The notes under the pieces: generated by a model | The model's input: the letters and a program-made list of their open reading frames with translations, nothing else | What the model was told of the DNA's origin: nothing | Database searches by the model: none | Shown here: positions 60,540-64,000 of the stretch, piece by piece | Position numbering within the stretch: position 1 is the stretch's first letter | Layout of the letters: each line of letters begins with the position of its first letter | Assembly (NCBI GenBank): GCA_038502055.1 | Contig: JAXRKN010000037.1 | Location: forward strand, 4,092,001-4,156,000 | Direction of reading: 5' to 3' | Source of the DNA: Tanytarsus gracilentus | Lineage: Eukaryota > Arthropoda > Insecta > Diptera > Chironomidae | Length of the DNA stretch: 64,000 nucleotides | Made by a program: the position numbers and the translations under genes

Positions 60540-61475
60540 ATGGATGAGAATAATTTTGACGTTTTAAAAATTGTTGGAAAGCAAAGTGATAAATTTAATT
60601 TGCATAAAGTGCAATTAAAATTTGACAATCAACGAAAGTTTGTTGTCAAAAAAATTGAAGAACTTCCCATCGCACACCATCACAAAGAAACCCTTCTTAA
60701 GTTAGCAATTAATCGAAAAATTGTCGATATCACTAAAGTTATGAAATCAACCAACAACACATTGACACTGCATGGAAAAATAAATTCGAGCAGAAGCGAA
60801 TTTTTAGAGATAACAAAATCGGATGACGCTGTGATAAAAATTAAACTCGACGGTGATTTTAGTTCGTGCGATATGATTGCATACAGTCGTCGACTCAAAA
60901 ATGAAGAGAAAAAAGGAACTGGAACTTTTATGTCAACTTGCTTTGATCTCGATAAGGATTTTACATCCGAAAGATTAGTGATGTTAAGAGAGAAAAATGT
61001 CGTTATAATCAAAATGTTGACCAATGCAAAAACACTAAAACAAATGGTTGAAGAATATCCTTCAAAATTGTCTGAAATGTACAAGGAAATTTTGACTCTC
61101 ACATGGAACCTTAGATATCTCGATCCTAGAATTTATGCCGAAAAACTCGATTCATTAAAAAAGTCAATTTACTACAATGAAAAATGGCACCTTATAAGTT
61201 CACCTGACAATTACGATCACGATAAAAAAAGTTACGCTGGCGAAAATATTTTAAAAATAATCAAATGCTTCCAGTTAAAAGGTTTAAATTCTTCGGAACT
61301 AGAAAAAATATTTAGAGATATTTATGAAACACCAGTTTTTACCTGCAACTATCGATTATATACTTTCGTCATGGAAGAGTGTTTTATGAACTTAAATGAT
61401 AAGAAATTTCCACGTGGATATGTGAAAGGATCATTTCCCAAAAGTACCAAAAGAAGACCTCGTTGCCTATCTTGA
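60540..61475 (+). CDS. Novel paralogue family, member D (intronless)
   Basis: 311 residues, the longest member. Landmarks: KKIEELPIAHHHKETLLKL, KIVDITKVMKSTNNTLTLHG, DAVIKIKLD, NVVIIKMLTNAKTLKQMV, a helix MYKEILTLTWNLRY, KKSIYYNEKWHLI and SSELEKIFRDIYE. It is closest to member C over the first half. A basic tail (KSTKRRPRC) follows a Gly-containing extension not seen in the others. The hAT-like element ends 49 bp upstream of the ATG, so the promoter has been displaced or is supplied by the element. An A-rich tract follows the stop, and a 13-bp direct repeat TACCAAAAGAAGA (61445, 61545) brackets it. Function unknown. Confidence 0.8.
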   Translation: MDENNFDVLKIVGKQSDKFNLHKVQLKFDNQRKFVVKKIEELPIAHHHKETLLKLAINRKIVDITKVMKSTNNTLTLHGKINSSRSEFLEITKSDDAVIKIKLDGDFSSCDMIAYSRRLKNEEKKGTGTFMSTCFDLDKDFTSERLVMLREKNVVIIKMLTNAKTLKQMVEEYPSKLSEMYKEILTLTWNLRYLDPRIYAEKLDSLKKSIYYNEKWHLISSPDNYDHDKKSYAGENILKIIKCFQLKGLNSSELEKIFRDIYETPVFTCNYRLYTFVMEECFMNLNDKKFPRGYVKGSFPKSTKRRPRCLS

Positions 61476-63011
61476 TTTGGAAAAAAACAAAAAAAGGTTA
61501 AAAAAAAAAGGAAAAAAAAAATTAAGAAAGAAGAAGAAGAAGAATACCAAAAGAAGAATGCGTGCAAACAAAAATTAGATTTTAATAAACATTAAATTAA
61601 TTTACATAAAAATTGTCTCTTTCTGGATGCAAAAGATATAAGAGAGTTTGGTGATGCTTTTGAGAGCAAGAGGCTGTGGCACAACTTTATAAACCAATTA
61701 TGAAAAGATCAAAGCCAAAGTGCCGCCAATCCACGACTCGATAGCATGCGTGTGTGTGTGCGTACGAATGAGTGAGAGAGAAAATATAATTCCCTATGTC
61801 AGGCCTAATAATAATGGTCGAATAATCGAAATGAAATAGGTGGAATGAGATGATGATGGCATGAGGAAGAAAACACATAAATTTCTCTGGTGTGTGTATG
61901 TAAGTGAGTGAGTGAGAGAGAGAGGGAGGGCGAGTGTGTGTCGGCAAAAGATCAAACAGAAACGGGGCTCAACTTGAGCATCCATAAAAATGTACGTTAG
62001 AGAGTAAAATCGGGGAATCATTGTTTAAGGGTAATCTGTAAAGAATCAACAACAAGTCATCAATTTTCCAGTGTCATCACTAAAAAGAGTGAGAGGAAAA
62101 TGGGAGGCACAACTTCTTCTTCTTTTTCGATGACGACTGACTGACTTTGAGGGTTTTAAGAGCATCATGAAAATGTTCAAATCTCATGTGTCCACAACCG
62201 ACTTAGAAAAGATTAAAAAAGGATGTCAATTTCTTGATGTGCGTGTATGTTTGATGTTTGTCGTCCTTTTTTTGCTTCGACAACAAGATTTCGGCAAAGT
62301 ATCAAAAGAAATTCCCATCATTGATGATGCCGACTTTTATAGAGTTGATTTTTATGCTGATTTACTCGAGAGTTGATGCGTAAATAAGCATGCGAGTGTG
62401 TGCAGGAGGGATTTTGGCGACAATAAGGACATTTTAGAGATTCTCCCTTCAGTAGCACTGCAGGAGGTTTTTTTTCAGTTGTTGTGAGGTCTTTCCAACC
62501 CGACTTTGTTTTGACATTTCGCCTGAAATATTCAATAATAATGTTTCAATTCTTTTTTCTATTCATGACTGAAACGAAAGTCTCATTTTTACCGTATAAT
62601 GTATTTTAAATGGATCTTTACAATGCGGCATTCTTTTGATACTTTTCAACTTTTTAAACATAGAAACGAGCTTCTTCCCTAAGAAAATCTCTCTCCATGA
62701 AGTTGAAACGAAAGACAAAGAAAAGAGAGCACTAAAAGTCCTTTCCATAGAAATTTTGTCTTCACTTAATTTTATGGTCATTTCTCTCGATTTAAAGCAT
62801 TAAAATCCCTGTTAAAGTCAAAATAGCAATAAAACTTTTCTGATGGCTTTTTCTCTTTCGTTTAAAAATAATTAAAAATTTTGAACATTTTTTTTGACTT
62901 TTTCTCAATTTCTTTAGGGACTTGATCACCCATCCACTAAAATTTTTAATAAAAAATTTAGTAAATTTTGTACTGCAGAATTTCTGTGCAATTTTTTCTG
63001 CAGAAAACTAC
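61476..63011. other. Intergenic region downstream of paralogue D
   Basis: It starts with a purine-rich A/G tract (61483-61560) and AATAAA near 61582. (GT)n and (GTGA)n(GA)n microsatellites lie near 61750 and 61890-61940. A 69-codon frame at 62167-62376 shows no recognisable domain. No gene is supported. Confidence 0.5.
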
Positions 63012-63407
63012 TAGAAATTCCCAACTCCTGGGAAATTCCCAACACCTGGGAAATTCCCAACACCTGGGAAATTCCCAACACCTGGGAAATTCCCAACACC
63101 TGGGAAATTCCCAACTCCTGGGAAATTCCCAACACCTGGGAAATTCCCAACTCCTGGGAAATTCCCAACTCCTGGGAAATTCCCAACTCCTGGGAAATTC
63201 CCAACACCTGGGAAATTCCCAACACCTGGGAAATTCCCAACTCCTGGGAAATTCCCAACACCTGGGAAATTCCCAACTCCTGGGAAATTCCCAACACCTG
63301 GGAAATTCCCAACACCTGGGAAATTCCCAACTCCTGGGAAATTCCCAACACCTGGGAAATTCCCAACACCTGGGAAATTCCCAACTCCTGGGAAATTCCC
63401 AACACCT
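63012..63407. repeat. 18-bp satellite, 22 copies, kB-like palindromic units
   Basis: Exactly 22 units of 18 bp with consensus GGGAAATTCCCAAC[A/T]CCT. All but the first contain GGGAAATTCCC. The only common variation is A/T in CACCT/CTCCT: 13 units have CACCT and 9 CTCCT, in an irregular order. The long open frames in several frames of both strands follow from the unit length being a multiple of three. TGCAGAATTTCTG occurs on both flanks (about 62975 and 63463). Confidence 0.95.
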
Positions 63408-64000
63408 TTGAAATTTGTAAAATTACTGTAGAACATATGTTGAATTTTATTTAATGCAGAATTTCTGTTTTTCGTTCTTTATGAGTTTCAAATAAAAATT
63501 ATATAAAAATATCTAAATCTACTTTTTAATAAAAACTATAAACGAATCAAGTTATGTCGTTAGGCTTACACATAATGAAGTCATATTCCTTCTCTCTTGA
63601 TCCTCTCACAATATTCACAATCCATGGTTATCTTTAAATAAATTCATCTGTCATCTTATCACACGTTTTAATGTTCCCCATCTCTAGTTTAGAGACCTCG
63701 TCATAAAGTACAACTTGTTACGCGAATCCTATCAAAGAAAAAACGACGACATAAACCCCATTTTATCTTGTTATACCTTTTTTCTTCTCTCTCTCTTTCC
63801 TCATAGTCACAATCGGTCGCATCAGATCAAAGAGAGCGCTACGATTGGAATTTGAATAATTTTCTCATAATTTTCTGCGCGCTGTTATCTTAAACAGCTT
63901 GTTAGAAGAGACAAAAACAAACCATATCGTATAGCTGCTGCCTGTGAAATTAAAGATTAAAATAACAAAATAGGTGACGTGTTAAGATTTGAATTTTTAT
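63408..64000. other. Window end, no gene seen
   Basis: AT-rich sequence with a (CT)n tract near 63784-63800. No exon or RNA gene is supported; it may be the flank of a gene beyond the window. Confidence 0.45.

Noticed and set aside
62167..62376. 69-codon frame downstream of paralogue D
   Set aside because: No recognisable domain and surrounded by microsatellites; too short to support alone.
63012..63407. CRISPR-like regular repeat
   Set aside because: There are no unique spacers; units are directly adjacent and nearly identical, and the host is a eukaryote.
62926..63436. Long open frames of 141-159 codons in three frames of both strands
   Set aside because: They are translations of the 18-bp satellite (unit length a multiple of three), not genes.

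Overview
The window looks like a nuclear chromosome segment from a dipteran insect, probably a lower dipteran such as a chironomid midge. This rests on the AT-rich sequence, small GT-AG introns (about 50-70 bp) in compact genes, and clearly insect gene content: a fruit-fly-type peroxidasin, Limpet, a BTB-TTK transcription factor, spindle-E and an insect-type MOCS1. Species assignment is inference. All exon boundaries were placed by eye from GT/AG sites, reading-frame phase and family resemblance.

Layout. 0.4-2.7 kb: a two-exon gene for an unrecognised acidic, serine-rich protein (+). 7.0-17.3 kb: a four-and-a-half-LIM protein gene (Limpet/FHL type, +) with an internal alternative first exon, and an 8.5-kb intron carrying a short inverted-repeat element. 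21.7-22.9 kb: a MATH-BTB (TDPOZ/SPOP-like) gene (-). 25.1-35.8 kb: an 11-exon peroxidasin gene (-). 39.4-45.7 kb: a BTB transcription factor (+) whose transcript can end either in a pipsqueak-type helix-turn-helix or in a piggyBac-type zinc ribbon. From 46.9 kb the region becomes gene dense: a one-exon BTB/C2H2 gene (-), prefoldin subunit 2 (+), MOCS1 with both the A-only and A-B fusion splice options (-), and spindle-E (+).

55.7-61.5 kb: four intronless genes of about 283-311 codons in alternating orientation (-,+,-,+). They are diverged paralogues of a family I do not recognise, with a faint kinase-like pattern. The fourth is separated from the third by a 1,555-bp hAT-like non-autonomous transposon with an 8-bp target duplication, which ends 49 bp before its ATG. 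63.0-63.4 kb: a 22-copy, 18-bp satellite in which 21 copies contain a perfect Rel/NF-kB-type palindrome.

Functional links are limited. Peroxidasin works in basement membrane, Limpet in muscle and cytoskeleton, MOCS1 in molybdenum cofactor synthesis, prefoldin in chaperone delivery, and spindle-E in germline piRNA silencing. The strongest candidates for new biology are the four-gene paralogue cluster with its transposon, and the kB-like satellite.
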